From Artemisia argyi (taxonomy: Eukaryota > Streptophyta > Magnoliopsida > Asterales > Asteraceae), in the NCBI GenBank assembly GCA_030686995.1, contig JARVZY010002410.1:186001-250000 (forward strand): DNA of 64,000 bases. The letters run 5' to 3'. Below the pieces are notes generated by a model. That model did no database searches. It was not told the origin of the DNA and saw only the letters and a list, made by a program, of their open reading frames with translations. How positions within the stretch are numbered: position 1 is the first letter of the stretch; every line of letters starts with the position of its first letter. This document shows positions 45,333-55,930 of this stretch, piece by piece. Position numbers and translations under genes: made by a program.

Positions 45333-48300
45333 CGATATTTGGAAACAATGGACATAATGTCAGTGGTCATAACAGCTTCGAAGAGAGAATCATTTAGGTT
45401 TTCCAAAACAATCATGTTTTCACGAATATCATTAGCTTCGGTTACCAGGGATTTGTGGTCCTTGACAAAGTCGGCCGTTTCTTTTAAGAAAGCTTGTTCA
45501 AAATTTTTTACACTCGCGCTGATGTTATTCAGTGGAATAGTAATTTCGTTTTGAAACACCTTTTTCTGTTCGATGTGGAAACTAGAATGCCAGTTGTTAA
45601 TATCGATGGAAGTTTTAGATTTAACAATTTTTTGAAGTTCGTGAATTCTCATTTTAACTTCATCGAGAATGTTTCTAGCCTCACTTGTTTTAAAAGTGTT
45701 GTTAGAGGACATTTGTTCTAGTTTTGAAAGAGACTTGGAAACAACTTTCTTTTTAGACATGAATTTCGCAAATGGTCGTTTTATGGAAAACGCAGGTGGT
45801 TCTGTTTGTGGAACAAAAGTGATTCCCGAAAGTTTGTTCAATTTGTTGTAATCAATGGGTTTCAAATCCTTTTGTTTCATTTTATTTATGCTCTCTTCGA
45901 CATGTTCAATCGTTAGCACAGAATCCCGAACGACGGGAGGATCATGTTTGGTATAAATCACATTACCATTGTACAAAACATTCTGTTCTTGCTGAGCTTT
46001 CTTGAGATTACAAGGGGTGTTGTTACCAAGAGCCATTTTATGTTTCGTATGGTAAATCGGATTAATTTGATTTGAAATCATTTTCATTGTTTGACTCGAC
46101 TGACCCGACTTAACCACTAATTCCTCTAAATGAGCAATCATGTGTTCTGACTCTACGATTTCTTCCAAAAGTTTGTCTTCTTTCTTTGCAAAATCCTTTT
46201 TCAACTCATCCATTTCTTTTTCAAGATTGGAATAAGCTGTTTGTTGTTTAGAAAGTTGGTTTTGTAAATCAGAAATTTCCGTGTTTAAAGATTTTATCTT
46301 TTTGAAAGAATTAACATCAAGTGTGTCAAACATGAGTTGCAATTTTTGTTTCTCTGAAACGGAATTTTGATAACCAGTTTCTAATTCAGACAATCTTTTG
46401 TTATGAAATTCAAAAGCTTTAACGGTTGATTTGTAACTCTCAAGCTCAGCGGTCAATTTAACATTCGCGGCCTTAACATCGCGATTGACCTTTTGCACAT
46501 TCTCAATTTCAATACGACAATTATTCAATAATGATTCAAACAAAGCACGTGTTTCCTCATCATTCTCAGCATGCTGTGAAACGAAGCCTCCATTATGATT
46601 CACATCTGGAGTTGCGGAAGGAGTATTGCTACTACTTGGCGTGTCCAGGTATGTATCATAAGTGGTTGCTTGCTTCTCAAAATGTTGTTCCTCATGAGGA
46701 GACATATCAAATATATCATTATTGTGACATGTGTTGAAGTTAGATACCTCAGATGGTGCATTGGTGTCATAAACAGGAAGTGTGTCAGAATCCGTGTCAT
46801 ACTTAGCTTCCTGAAGATTCGCCATGAATATGCAGTTCGCATCGATATCTTCTCTATCTTCCATGTCATCCATAAGAGCCATAAAGTCATTCTCCTCTGC
46901 GTTCAACTGAAATCCTGCCTCTGCCTTTTGTGCCAACATTACTGCTTTCTGCAAGTACGCTAGATCTTTCTTCTTTGGCTTAGTAGGACAGTTTCTTGCC
47001 ATATGACCTACACCCTGGCAGTTGAAACACTTTACCGGATTACCCTGATTCATATTTCCCAAATTCCCAACTACTGGAGCTGCAACATTTCTATTCTGAT
47101 TACCCATTGCCTGATTACCAACATTCTGACCCCTCTGATTTCCAACAAACTGACCCAACTGATTCCCTGCATTCTGACCATACTGATTCCCTGCAAACTG
47201 ACCTGCATTCTGATTTCCTGCATACTGACCTGCATTCTGCATATTCTGATATCCCTGCGGATTCCCATAAACTCCAACCATTTGGCCTCCGTTGCCCATA
47301 TTGAAACTCGGCTGAGCGATCTGCTTATTGCGAGTGTTCGATGAAATCCTTTGGTTGTTGTTTGTTGATGTAGAATAGCGTCCTTGGAATGCCTTTGACA
47401 GAAAAGCAAACGCTTAGGTCAATGCTGCAGTAGCTTCATCATTTTCAGTGAATTCTGGTTCTTGGAATTGTTGGTATTGCTGTTGTGGAATAACATGTTG
47501 TTGTTGCTGTGGGTAGAACTGTTGTTGGTAGACCGGTGTTGGTTGTTGAATATATGATGGTTGCATATAGTTGTGAGTGGAAGATGATGATTGTTGTTGT
47601 GTGTTCACTGGTAGCGGTGTTGGTGTAGTAGCAATTAATGCGAGAGGATCATGATTCTTTGCCAATCTTTCTTTCCTTACTTCATTAGCCTCAGCTTGGT
47701 TTTGCTTCAAAAAGTCATAGAGTTGATCATAGTTCACCTTATGTAAATCCTTTGTTTGATTGACAATTGTAACATAACGACCCCATTCTTCTGGAAGGTT
47801 ATTGATGAATTTGATGTTTGTTGCAATTGTTCGAGGTGTCAACTTGTTTCTGATTAACTCATTCATCAAAGTGCAAAACCTTGTGTAGTAAGATTCAATC
47901 TGTTCACCTTTAGTGGATGTGAAATTCTCCCATTCAGTAAGAAGTTTGTTCTCAACATCCTGTTGTCCAATCTCTGTTCCATGACATATCCTCCTAACAC
48001 GTTCCCACATAGCATAAGCAGTTTCACAACTGTCGACCGCAGCAAAGATCTCCCGTGGTAGTCCAAGTTGGATTAAATGCATTGCCATATCATCAGCGGC
48101 GATCTGCTTCTTGTCTTCCTCTGTGTAATCTGCTTCTGTTTGTTCACGCACGAATGGTTGAGTAGGAGGTGTTGTATTTGGATTACCTTCAATTTGAACT
48201 TGTCGTGGCTTGAATGGACCATTTGTAATGGAGTTGATCATTAATTTACCATCAGGCTTTGTTTTGATGTAACGAAGCATGCGGCTTGTCCATGGGAGAT

Positions 48301-48451
48301 ATCCACCTTTTTCAAGCATTGGAGGTCGGTTTTCCGCACCGGCTGCATGAATATCTTGCTGAGATGCCATTTGATGAAGTTTAGATGGATAAAGTTGAGA
48401 ATTGGATCGTTCCAACGAAGTAGGAGTTGTGTTTAGTGTAAGTTGATGCAA
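45333..48451 (-). pseudogene. Copia gag (level 3), one in-frame stop
   Basis: The frames 47414-48451 and 45299-47299 are in phase, separated by TAA at 47414-47416. The likely start is the M-A-S-Q-Q-D-I-H methionine at 48370. A UBN2-type Copia gag occupies residues about 20-280 (L-P-W-T-S-R-M-L-R-Y-I...L-P-E-E-W-G-R-Y). A Gln/Asn/Gly-rich stretch (A-G-N-Q repeats) precedes the zinc knuckle C-F-N-C-Q-G-V-G-H-M-A-R-N-C (about 47000-47025). The last 400 residues are a long coiled coil, typical of the enlarged SIRE gag. Confidence 0.86.
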
Positions 48452-48669
48452 GTTTTTATGGTGAAAAATTTGATCTTGAACCTTAAAACCTCAATAACTT
48501 CCGTTCGGAGTGGATTTGGGCCTCGAAGCTTGGCTTGAATAATCCTTAGATAATTCAACGTGTCATTCTTCTCGGTCTCGCGGTCGTTTTGACAGCTGAT
48601 TCGTCGAAAACGGAGTTACGGTTCAAAAGTTATGGCCGTTTGAAGTTTGGTTGTCAAAAAGTCAAAAAC
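48452..48669 (-). other. Level-3 Copia leader, part next to gag
   Basis: Non-coding. I see no repeat of the ACGCGT kind and no other motif. Confidence 0.4.
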
Positions 48670-49265
48670 TTACGCGTAAAGCTTGATTTTACGCGTAAAC
48701 CTTGAATAATCTTACACGTAAGATATTATGCGTAACCTTTAAGTTATGCGTAAGATCCAAGTTAAGCGTAAACAGTAATGTTTATGCGTAGACTTTGATT
48801 TTACGCGTAAACTTAGAGTTTATGCGTAAGAATTGTTACGCGTAAGGTTTTTTTCAACCAAATTGATCTCTCAAACTTATCCAAGCTTGAAAGATATCCC
48901 GTGTCGAAGTATTCCACAAACTTATCCAAGTCAGGGAAGTACTGAGTCACCGTAGCACGAAGATAAGACCTTTGATGAAGTTATGCGTAGAATTCTGAAA
49001 CTTACGCGTAAACAATATTAGGCGTAAGATCTTATGCGTATAATCTCAACTTGTGCGTAGAAAACCAATGTTAAGCGTAGGATCTCAATTTAACGCGTAG
49101 AAAACCAAAGTTATGCGTAAGAAGAGGGTTTTGACCAGAGTTACGCGTAGGAAAAGGGTTTTGACCTCAAACTTACGCGTAAACAGTACTTTTATGCGTA
49201 AAAAGTACCAAAATGTACTATTGACAGCTTTGAAATCGTACTATGCTTAAAATGTTACGCGTAGA
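48670..49265 (-). repeat. TTACGCGTAA palindrome array in the level-3 Copia leader
   Basis: I count 22 copies of TTA[C/T]GCGTA[A/G] or close variants, beginning near 48671, 48688, 48712, 48727, 48743, 48762, 48781, 48801, 48819 and 48834. A second block runs from 48981 to 49258. All but one keep GCGTA on the plus strand. Spacing is irregular (15-60 bases). The array lies between primer site and gag in the element's own 5' leader and is not found elsewhere in the window. Confidence 0.85.
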
Positions 49266-49517
49266 ATGACCCAAACAGCCAAAAAATCCGATTTTTTCAC
49301 CCAAAAACACATTTTCCACTTGATTCTTTTCATCAAATCTTTCCCAAAACACTTAGAATCACTAAAGCTTCAAGAAAAACAACAACTTTAACACTAAAAC
49401 ACTTAAAGATCAAGACTTTTTGCAAGAAAAGTACACGTTAAATATGAAAAACGCAACTTTAGACACAAAAAACTTGATACAAACGATTTCCACACACTCC
49501 TAAATCATTGTTAGGCG

Positions 49518-49527
49518 ATTGATACCA
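49518..49527 (-). other. Primer binding site, tRNA-Met type (level-3 Copia)
   Basis: TGGTATCAAT on the minus strand, two bases inside the right LTR. The first eight bases match the initiator tRNA-Met site. Confidence 0.75.
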
Positions 49528-49529
49528 CT

Positions 49530-49938
49530 TGTAGGACCTTAGATCTATCAACTTTAACACAAATATAAGCACTAGAAAGATGGAAAGATGGTGACTTGAT
49601 GAGATGTATATGGCGTTAATAATAAAGAGAGAATAAGAGATGAAGTAGAAAGCTTTTATTAAAGAACACACACAATACACACACAAGCACACACCTCAAA
49701 TGAGCCTTTGAGGTGTTTAAATAGTAAAATACATGAGATGCCCTATGGGCTTTCTATGGGCTTGGGCTTGGACTTGGTTACATGATAATATATAAAGGCT
49801 TATGAAACATAACTAATAACATATTAGCTTGCCAAGTCCAAAGCCCAATGACTAAACTATTACTAATCTTAATAAACGACACAAAGTTACATTATGAGAA
49901 TGACCATCACTTCATAATACATATTTTTAATGCTAACA
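49530..49938 (-). repeat. 5' LTR of the level-3 Copia (right copy)
   Basis: The LTR is 409 bp long, beginning TGTAGGACC and ending GCTAACA. It pairs with 37735-38143. Confidence 0.93.
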
Positions 49939-49943
49939 AATAG

Positions 49944-50016
49944 TGTTGAGTTTACTCAATATTGTTAAACCCTTACAAGCTACAAAGTAGTTTGGTCAGA
50001 GTATATCGATCCAACA
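49944..50016 (+). repeat. 3' LTR of the level-2 Copia, second part
   Basis: This finishes the LTR interrupted at 37734 (TGTTGAGTTTACTC...GATCCAACA). With 37291-37734 it makes 517 bp. Confidence 0.92.
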
Positions 50017-50639
50017 TATAAGTGTAAGGGGAAACCCCAAATATGTTTTTAAGAAACAAACTCGATCATGATTCTCCACAATATTAAATGAACATGTGTA
50101 TTCGTATTTGTTAGAGTCAAATACTTGTATCGAGTCACAATGATGTTTTGTAGGATTTTCCAGGAAGTAGGACAAAGTTTTTCTAGAAATTTTCCGGAAA
50201 CTTAACATAAGAATTTCTGCAGGTCACTTCTGACGGCGTCAGGAAGAAATTCCTGACGGCGTCAAGTGTAAAAAACTGGAAATTTTACCAGTTTTGTTTT
50301 TCTAACGGAGTCTTAAAGTTTTTGTTGAATCTTTAGTTTTATAATCTCCAGGAAATCCACAAACATCATTCCACAAGCATTATATCTTACTTTGTTTTCT
50401 AGGATTTGTTAGCATATATAGATTGCCGCCGATTTTACGCGAGGTTGCCTTGTTTGTTTTCTCAGGTTTAACAGGTTATGTTTGACAAGAAGATGATTTA
50501 TATTCTGGAAGGGAAGCTTTGATTGTTCATTTTCTTGGAGGAAGATCTAACCTTGTTACCATATTATCCATACCGAGCGAATCAGAGGAGTATTTGATTT
50601 CATTCTTTTACCTATTATACTTTTACATTCTTTACTTGA

Positions 50640-50674
50640 ACATTGGGGACAATGTTCATCCTAAGTGTAAGGGG
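50640..50674 (+). other. Internal PPT-like tract with hairpin
   Basis: ACATTG / CAATGT with loop GGGA (50640-50655) precedes AAGTGTAAGGGG (50663-50674). This is the same layout as the terminal tract at 52011-52045. Confidence 0.6.
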
Positions 50675-51155
50675 AGGGTAAAATGATGATACCTCATAGG
50701 ATACACTTTCGCTTGAGTTTGTTTGTTTGATGGTAGGTGTGTAATAAAACTAAGAGAAATACTTGTTAGTGTAATTTTAGCGCCAAATTTAAATTTTTTT
50801 ACAACATTTAGGAGTGAAACTTTAGCCATAGCAAGCGTCTCATGGATAGGAGATTGTATGACTAGCACAAAACCGTACCATTCAGAAAAATTTTCCACCC
50901 AAATATGTGAGGTTCGCCTTTAGATTTGATAGGAAAAGCATTTACTATTAGTGCTTATGAGTGTACCGGTAGCATTTAGATTCTAGAACTTGCGTTAGTG
51001 ATGCATCCCGAGACCGCTAGTGAGACTACATTCGTGTACTAGGATTTACTACATGATAAGAGGCATTAGGATCACCCTTGTGTTAAACCCGTATCATAAT
51101 TACTTGACCATTTAAGTCATATTACTTGGCTAGTTAAGTCAATTAATTTTTCCCA

Positions 51156-51329
51156 CGCCTTAGCGTTGTACTCATTTTTAGTACACGAAACCCCTAGTAC
51201 ACCTCTCCGAACCTATCTTTTCGTTTCTAACTTTAAGCATCTTACTTAAAGGAAGAATTTGTTACACCCCACTTAAATGTACACCCAAATCGCCTTAGCC
51301 TTCCGTGTATGCACTCATCTTTAGTGCAT
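51156..51329 (+). repeat. Two hairpins with different stems and the same loop
   Basis: CGCCTTAGC at 51156 and 51291 is followed by TGTACT / AGTACA with loop CATTTTT (51167-51185) and by ATGCACT / AGTGCAT with loop CATCTTT (51309-51329). The stems changed in pairs. Confidence 0.65.
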
Positions 51330-52010
51330 TATTGTTACATGTTAAAACCCTAAGTTAATTATCTAATTGATTACATGGTTGCTAAGTCGAGTCATATCTT
51401 GTACATATTGTTTTGGGACAATTGGGACTCATGGGTAAAGTACTATTGTTATGGAGTAATGGGGAAGAAAATCATTTTATTACCCTCATATGTGCGTTAA
51501 TCTTAAAAAGTACTCCAAGTGTTTTGATTATCTTGATTCGAGTCATTAGATTAGTTTATTGTAAAGTATGTAAAAATTCAAATGTAAGGGGAATGTCCAT
51601 TCCCTATGATGTATTATTTTGGATGGTAGGGTAAAAGTGTATGCAAAAAAAAAAAAAAAAAAAAAAAAATGTATTCCATATCCCTACACCTAACGTTACA
51701 ACCCTTTAAAAGACCTCTTTGATAGTTTATCCTAGGTGCTTACGCCATGTGGTGGAGGTTTGATCCTTTCCCAAGCCTATGGTAATCTATTTTGCTATGA
51801 CAATTAGTGAGAGATGTTTTCCATTTCCATATTGTGATATATACTTTATTACACCCGAGAGATGTGAGTATCTAAACACTATTTGTGAGGTGCTAGTATA
51901 TGACCTCCGTGCTTGTCTTTGGTCTTTAGTGAAACGATAATTTGTTGTAATTACTTTTATATTAGTGTTAAATGACCCCTAACTTGTATTTTGACTAGAA
52001 TAAAAGCGCA

Positions 52011-52049
52011 TTTGCTTGAGGACAAGCAAATCTCAAGTGTAAGGGTATA
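52011..52049 (+). other. Terminal hairpin and polypurine tract of the level-1 Gypsy
   Basis: TTTGCTTG / CAAGCAAA with loop AGGA (52011-52030) is followed five bases later by AGTGTAAGGG (52036-52045), then the LTR at 52050. Confidence 0.75.
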
Positions 52050-53471
52050 TGATGAGGCAAAAAATGATCCGTTTTTAGGGGGTCATTTAAGCCGGAATTG
52101 GAATTTATTTGAACAAATATTGCCCTAAATCGTTCCTTTTTGTGATTTTAGGTACTTTGGGAGTGAATTCTGGAAAAGGAAGCATTTTGGACGTTTTTGG
52201 AGCATAAAAGTGAAGAAAACGGCAAAGTCTTAATTTTCCTTGCTGGGAACAGTAGATGACGACGTCAAGAAGGAAAAGATGACGGCGTTAGGAGCAAATT
52301 GGATGACGGCCCAGAGAAAACGTGACGGTGTCAGAAGTAGGGCGTCAAGAGTAAATATGGTGACGGCCTGAAACAAGATTACACATGACGGCGTCAGATC
52401 CAGATCTAGGCAGTCCGAGAACTTTATTGGCGGCGAGATGACGGCGTCAGAATTTTCCTCTTGACGCCGTCACCTCGTGAAATCTGTAAATACTTTTCTA
52501 ATTTTCATTCATAAGGGAGGAACTTGTGTAGAGAAGTCTAGGGCCGAACCTAATAAACCCTAGTTCGTTTGTAACAGTATTTTCAAGGGTTTTCACCCCT
52601 TGAAACCCTCCATGTTCAATTAAGATAAGTTTTCTTTCAATTCATTCAATATGTATATGTATTGTTTGAATATATCTTATGCTTGTCTTGATTTTAACAT
52701 GCTAGGCTAGATCTTTTGTGTGTTTGCTTAGATGTAATGAAACCTAGATGTTGATTATAGGTTGATTTCTTGTTTATAGTTGTAATGGATGAATGATTTC
52801 AATGTTAGGCTTAAGAAAACTGGCAGATCTCCATTGTGTAACTTGCTTGAACGTCTTAAGAAACATGAGCCGATGTGTACTAGGTTTTTATGGTTGTATT
52901 TAATGCATGAGCGAATTCTAGTGATCCCATGTTAGGAGCTTCTTGCAGGCTCGACATAGGAGTGAAGTAGGAGCTTATAGAATTGGGGAAGTAAGTACGC
53001 CACCCCATGATTGGTATTAAGGAATATAATCTGTCATCCACGCAACTGTAACAAGTAATTAACCTGTAAAAGATATCCAGGGAGTAGTGAAATCTAAGTA
53101 AACACAATTCTCTCATATATTGTTCACACCACTAGTTTAATTTAGTTTATTTTCATTTTTGTTATTTTATTTTGATTGCATCTTAGATATTGGGTTAGTT
53201 GACTAGCAACTAATTCCGCCCACTCTTTCAAAACCGAGATTTTTATTTGCTTTTATAAAATATAAAAAAAATACAAAAAGAATCATCCCTCACCTCTAGA
53301 CATAGTTCTTAGGTTTTCTAATCCTAGCAACACTATTCCTGAGTTGAACGATCAATCCCCCGATACTTGTCACTATACTACACTACAACGATCAGGTACA
53401 CTACCTAGTGGGGGTTGTAAGCTTCTTGAGATCCCTCGAGAGGTAAAGCCTGGTGCAATTCTCATGCATCA
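52050..53471 (+). repeat. 3' LTR of the level-1 Gypsy element
   Basis: The 1,422-bp partner of 2898-4317. The G-box (CACGTG to CTCGTG) and the TATA box (TATAAATA to TGTAAATA) each carry one substitution relative to the 5' copy. Ends GCATCA before the AAAAC duplication. Confidence 0.93.
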
Positions 53472-53476
53472 AAAAC

Positions 53477-55154
53477 CACCTACCTGGACAAAAGATTATG
53501 TTATGCCTACTGCCAAACCAATGACCAATCAGGTTACTTCCCCTGTGTTATCTTCTCAGTTTCAATGTTTTCTAAGTGTACTTGAAACAAACAATGATCC
53601 TAAGAACTTTAAGGAAGCAATTGCTGATCCAGGATGGTCTGATGCAATGAATTGTGAGTTAAGAGCATTAGAGGACAATGGCACTTGGGAGGAGACAACC
53701 TTACCTCCAAATAAGAAAGCAATTGGGTGTCATTGGCTCTTCAAAACTAAACTCAAGTCTGATGGCTCTGTTGAAAGAAAGAAAGCTAGGTTGGTTGTTC
53801 AGGGTAACAGACAAACAAAAGGTGAAGACTATGATGACACTTTTGCACCAGTGGCCAAAATGGTCACTGGATATCATTATTGGCAGTTGTAGCTATGCAA
53901 GAGTGGAACATTGTGCAAATTGATGTATCCAATGCATTTCTGAATGGAGATTTTTTAGAAGAAGTATACATGAAAATCCCTTTAAGCTATGATGGAAAGG
54001 GGGAGTTAGTCCAAGATGTAAAGCCTGAATCTTCTGAAGTTTTCCGACTAAAGAAGTCACTTTATGGCTTCAAACAGGCACCAAGACAGTGGTTTTCAAA
54101 GTTATCCTCTGCTCTTACCTCCTTTGGTTTTCAACAGTTAAAAGCTGATTACTCCTTATTTACCAAAACTGAAGGTGAGTCTTTCACTGCTATACTAGTT
54201 TATGTAGATGACTTAATGATCACTAGAAATGATGATGCTCAAATTCAGAAGCTTAAAAGTTAGTTGAATTCTACTTTTCATATGAAAGAACTTAGGGATT
54301 TGCATTATTTTTTGAGTCTAGAAGTAACTAAAGCTAAAACTGGTTTGTTTGTCTCCCAAAAGAAGTACACTTTGGAGATGTTAAAGGAAGCTGGTGTGTT
54401 GTCTAGCAGACCATATAAACTTCCCATGGATCCTAATCTAAAGTTGCAAGCTGAAATGGGAACTCCTTTGGAAGATCCAGAAGTGTATAGAAGATATATT
54501 GGGAAGTTAATCTATTTAACAATTACTCGACCAGACATTTGCTACTCAGTACAGCTACTTAGTCAATTTATGCAGAATCCTACCTCAGTTCACATGCAGG
54601 TTGTAGAACATCTTCTTAGATACCTTTTGAACTCTCCTGGTCAAGGTATTCTTCTCACACATAAGTCTAAAGCTAAGTTGACTGCTTACTGTGATTCAGA
54701 CTGGGCAAGTTGCCTCATGACTAGGAGGTCCACAAGTGGCTATTGTATCTTATTAGGCAACTCACCAATTTCCTAGAAATCTAAAAAGCAAGGTGTGGTT
54801 TCTAGAAGCTCAACTGAGGCAGAATATAGGTCCATGGCAGTTACATGTTGTGCGGTTACTTGGCTACTCAGTCTGCTAAAAGACCTTGGGCTTAAAGATT
54901 TGAAGCCTATTACTCTTCATTGTGACAATCAAGCTGCTATCCACATAGTAGCCAATCATGTCTTTCATGCTCGTACTAAACATATAGAAGTTGACTGTCA
55001 CTATGTGAGAGATCAACTCAAAGATGGTACTGTAACACAAGAGTATGTGCACACTTCAAAGAAACTTGCAGATGTCTTCACCAAAATTCTTCCTGTTGAT
55101 CAGCATCACGCACTTCTTCACAAGTTGGGAGTTTCTTATGCTAAAAACTCGTAA
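53477..55154 (+). pseudogene. Copia (level 0) reverse transcriptase and RNase H, several breaks
   Basis: This continues the polyprotein of 2180-2897 (T-W-T-K-D-Y). It contains the RT motifs H-W-L-F-K-T-K-L-K, K-A-R-L-V-V-Q-G-N-R-Q, I-D-V-S-N-A-F-L-N-G, Y-G-F-K-Q-A-P-R-Q-W and the catalytic Y-V-D-D-L-M-I-T. RNase H follows with Y-C-D-S-D-W-A-S-C, S-S-T-E-A-E-Y-R-S-M and H-C-D-N-Q-A-A. A frameshift near 53870 and TAG stops at 54261-54263 and 54774-54776 break it. It resembles Ale/Ivana-type Copia more than SIRE, lineage uncertain. The frame running from 53344 fuses LTR sequence to it by chance. Confidence 0.88.
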
Positions 55155-55357
<203 letters not shown>

Positions 55358-55385
55358 TATATTAGCTACAATTTATTGTAGCTAA

Positions 55386-55523
55386 TTGGCTACAATTTTA
55401 AGCTATTAAATGTGGGTCCCTGATTATTTTTGTGGGTCTTGATTCTTTTCTGTGGGTTCCTGATTCTTTTCTGTGAGTCCTTGATTTATTGCTAGTGTAA
55501 TTTTTGTGAAGGATTGTAGCCAA
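55386..55523. mobile_element. Small MITE-like element with 11-bp inverted ends
   Basis: TTGGCTACAAT (55386-55396) is the exact reverse complement of ATTGTAGCCAA (55513-55523). Between them is a three-fold degenerate repeat, roughly GTGGGTCCTTGATTCTTTTCT. TA-rich flanks obscure any target duplication. A second small inverted repeat lies just left (AGCTACAAT...ATTGTAGCT). Confidence 0.45.
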
Positions 55524-55528
55524 GATAT

Positions 55529-55667
<139 letters not shown>

Positions 55668-55728
55668 AATGTATCCCTCTCATTCTCATTTAAGTAATAG
55701 TAACATTATTTTCATTTTCTCTCAAATA

Positions 55729-55930
55729 CTTGCAGGTGTTACTCGAATAAATGGTTAGTATTTTGCAGTATATAAGCATGTTTTCGGCTTATCTTGCCCA
55801 CTGGAAGCTGAAATTTGTTGCTGAATTTTGGACTTTCTAAGGTGTTGATGTCACTGATGTTTTAGCATAACGACTTTTGTCAAGGTAATTTTTTTGCCCC
55901 CCATCTTGTAACTTTCTGGGTCCGCCACTG
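55729..55930 (+). repeat. First copy of a hAT 3'-terminal repeat
   Basis: CTTGCAGGTGTTACTCG... to ...CTGGGTCCGCCACTGG. A second, slightly longer copy is at 59854-60125 after the transposase end. This copy precedes the transposase fragment, so it may be the tail of another truncated hAT element. Confidence 0.75.

Larger units (their letters stand above)
37735..49938 (-). mobile_element. Level-3 SIRE-like Copia element inserted in the Copia 3' LTR
   Basis: Two 409-bp LTRs (37735-38143 and 49530-49938) run TGTAAGACCTTAG/TGTAGGACCTTAG...GCTAACA, flanked by perfect AATAG duplications (37730-37734 and 49939-49943). The LTRs differ at only four positions by eye, all transitions. A reversed polypurine tract beside the left LTR and a reversed tRNA-Met primer site beside the right one give minus orientation. 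From right to left it carries a 22-copy TTACGCGTAA-type leader array, a long gag, protease, integrase, RT and RNase H, and a 2.5-kb 3' region. The RT motif Y-V-D-D-I-I-F-G places it with SIRE/Maximus. Confidence 0.93.
11169..50016 (+). mobile_element. Level-2 SIRE/Maximus-like Copia element with additional ORFs
   Basis: The 5' LTR (11169-11717) and the interrupted 3' LTR (37291-37734 plus 49944-50016) both run TGTTGGGATA...GATCCAACA. The flanks are GATAA (11164-11168) and TATAA (50017-50021), a target duplication with one mismatch. Without its two inserts the element is about 12.5 kb. The order is LTR, primer site, gag, protease, integrase, RT, RNase H, PPT-like sequences, antisense ORF, divergent promoter, additional ORF, hairpin repeats, PPT, LTR. 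RT carries Y-V-D-D-I-I-F-G, characteristic of the SIRE/Maximus lineage. Several stops and frameshifts make it defective. Confidence 0.92.
50017..52049 (+). other. Level-1 Gypsy 3' internal region, non-coding with repeats
   Basis: This resumes the level-1 element after the Copia. I see no pol frame. It contains two TGACGGCGTCA copies (50232, 50252) and four AAGTGTAAGGG-like tracts (50021, 50664, 51582, 52036). It also has two covarying hairpins (51167-51185 and 51309-51329), an A25 run (51645-51669) and the final hairpin and polypurine tract next to the LTR. Confidence 0.75.
2898..53471 (+). mobile_element. Level-1 Ty3/Gypsy element, gag-protease only, carrying nested insertions
   Basis: Both ends are defined. 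LTRs at 2898-4317 and 52050-53471 begin TGATG and end CATCA, and both flanks carry AAAAC (2893-2897 and 53472-53476). Removing the inserts at 6807-10999 and 11169-50021 leaves about 7.5 kb. Internal parts are 4318-6806, 10995-11168 and 50017-52049. They encode gag and a protease-like domain but no reverse transcriptase, RNase H or integrase, so the element is non-autonomous, comparable to the TR-GAG class known in plants. The tRNA-Asp-type primer site fits the Athila/Tat branch, so an Athila-like partner could have mobilised it; that is inference. Confidence 0.9.
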
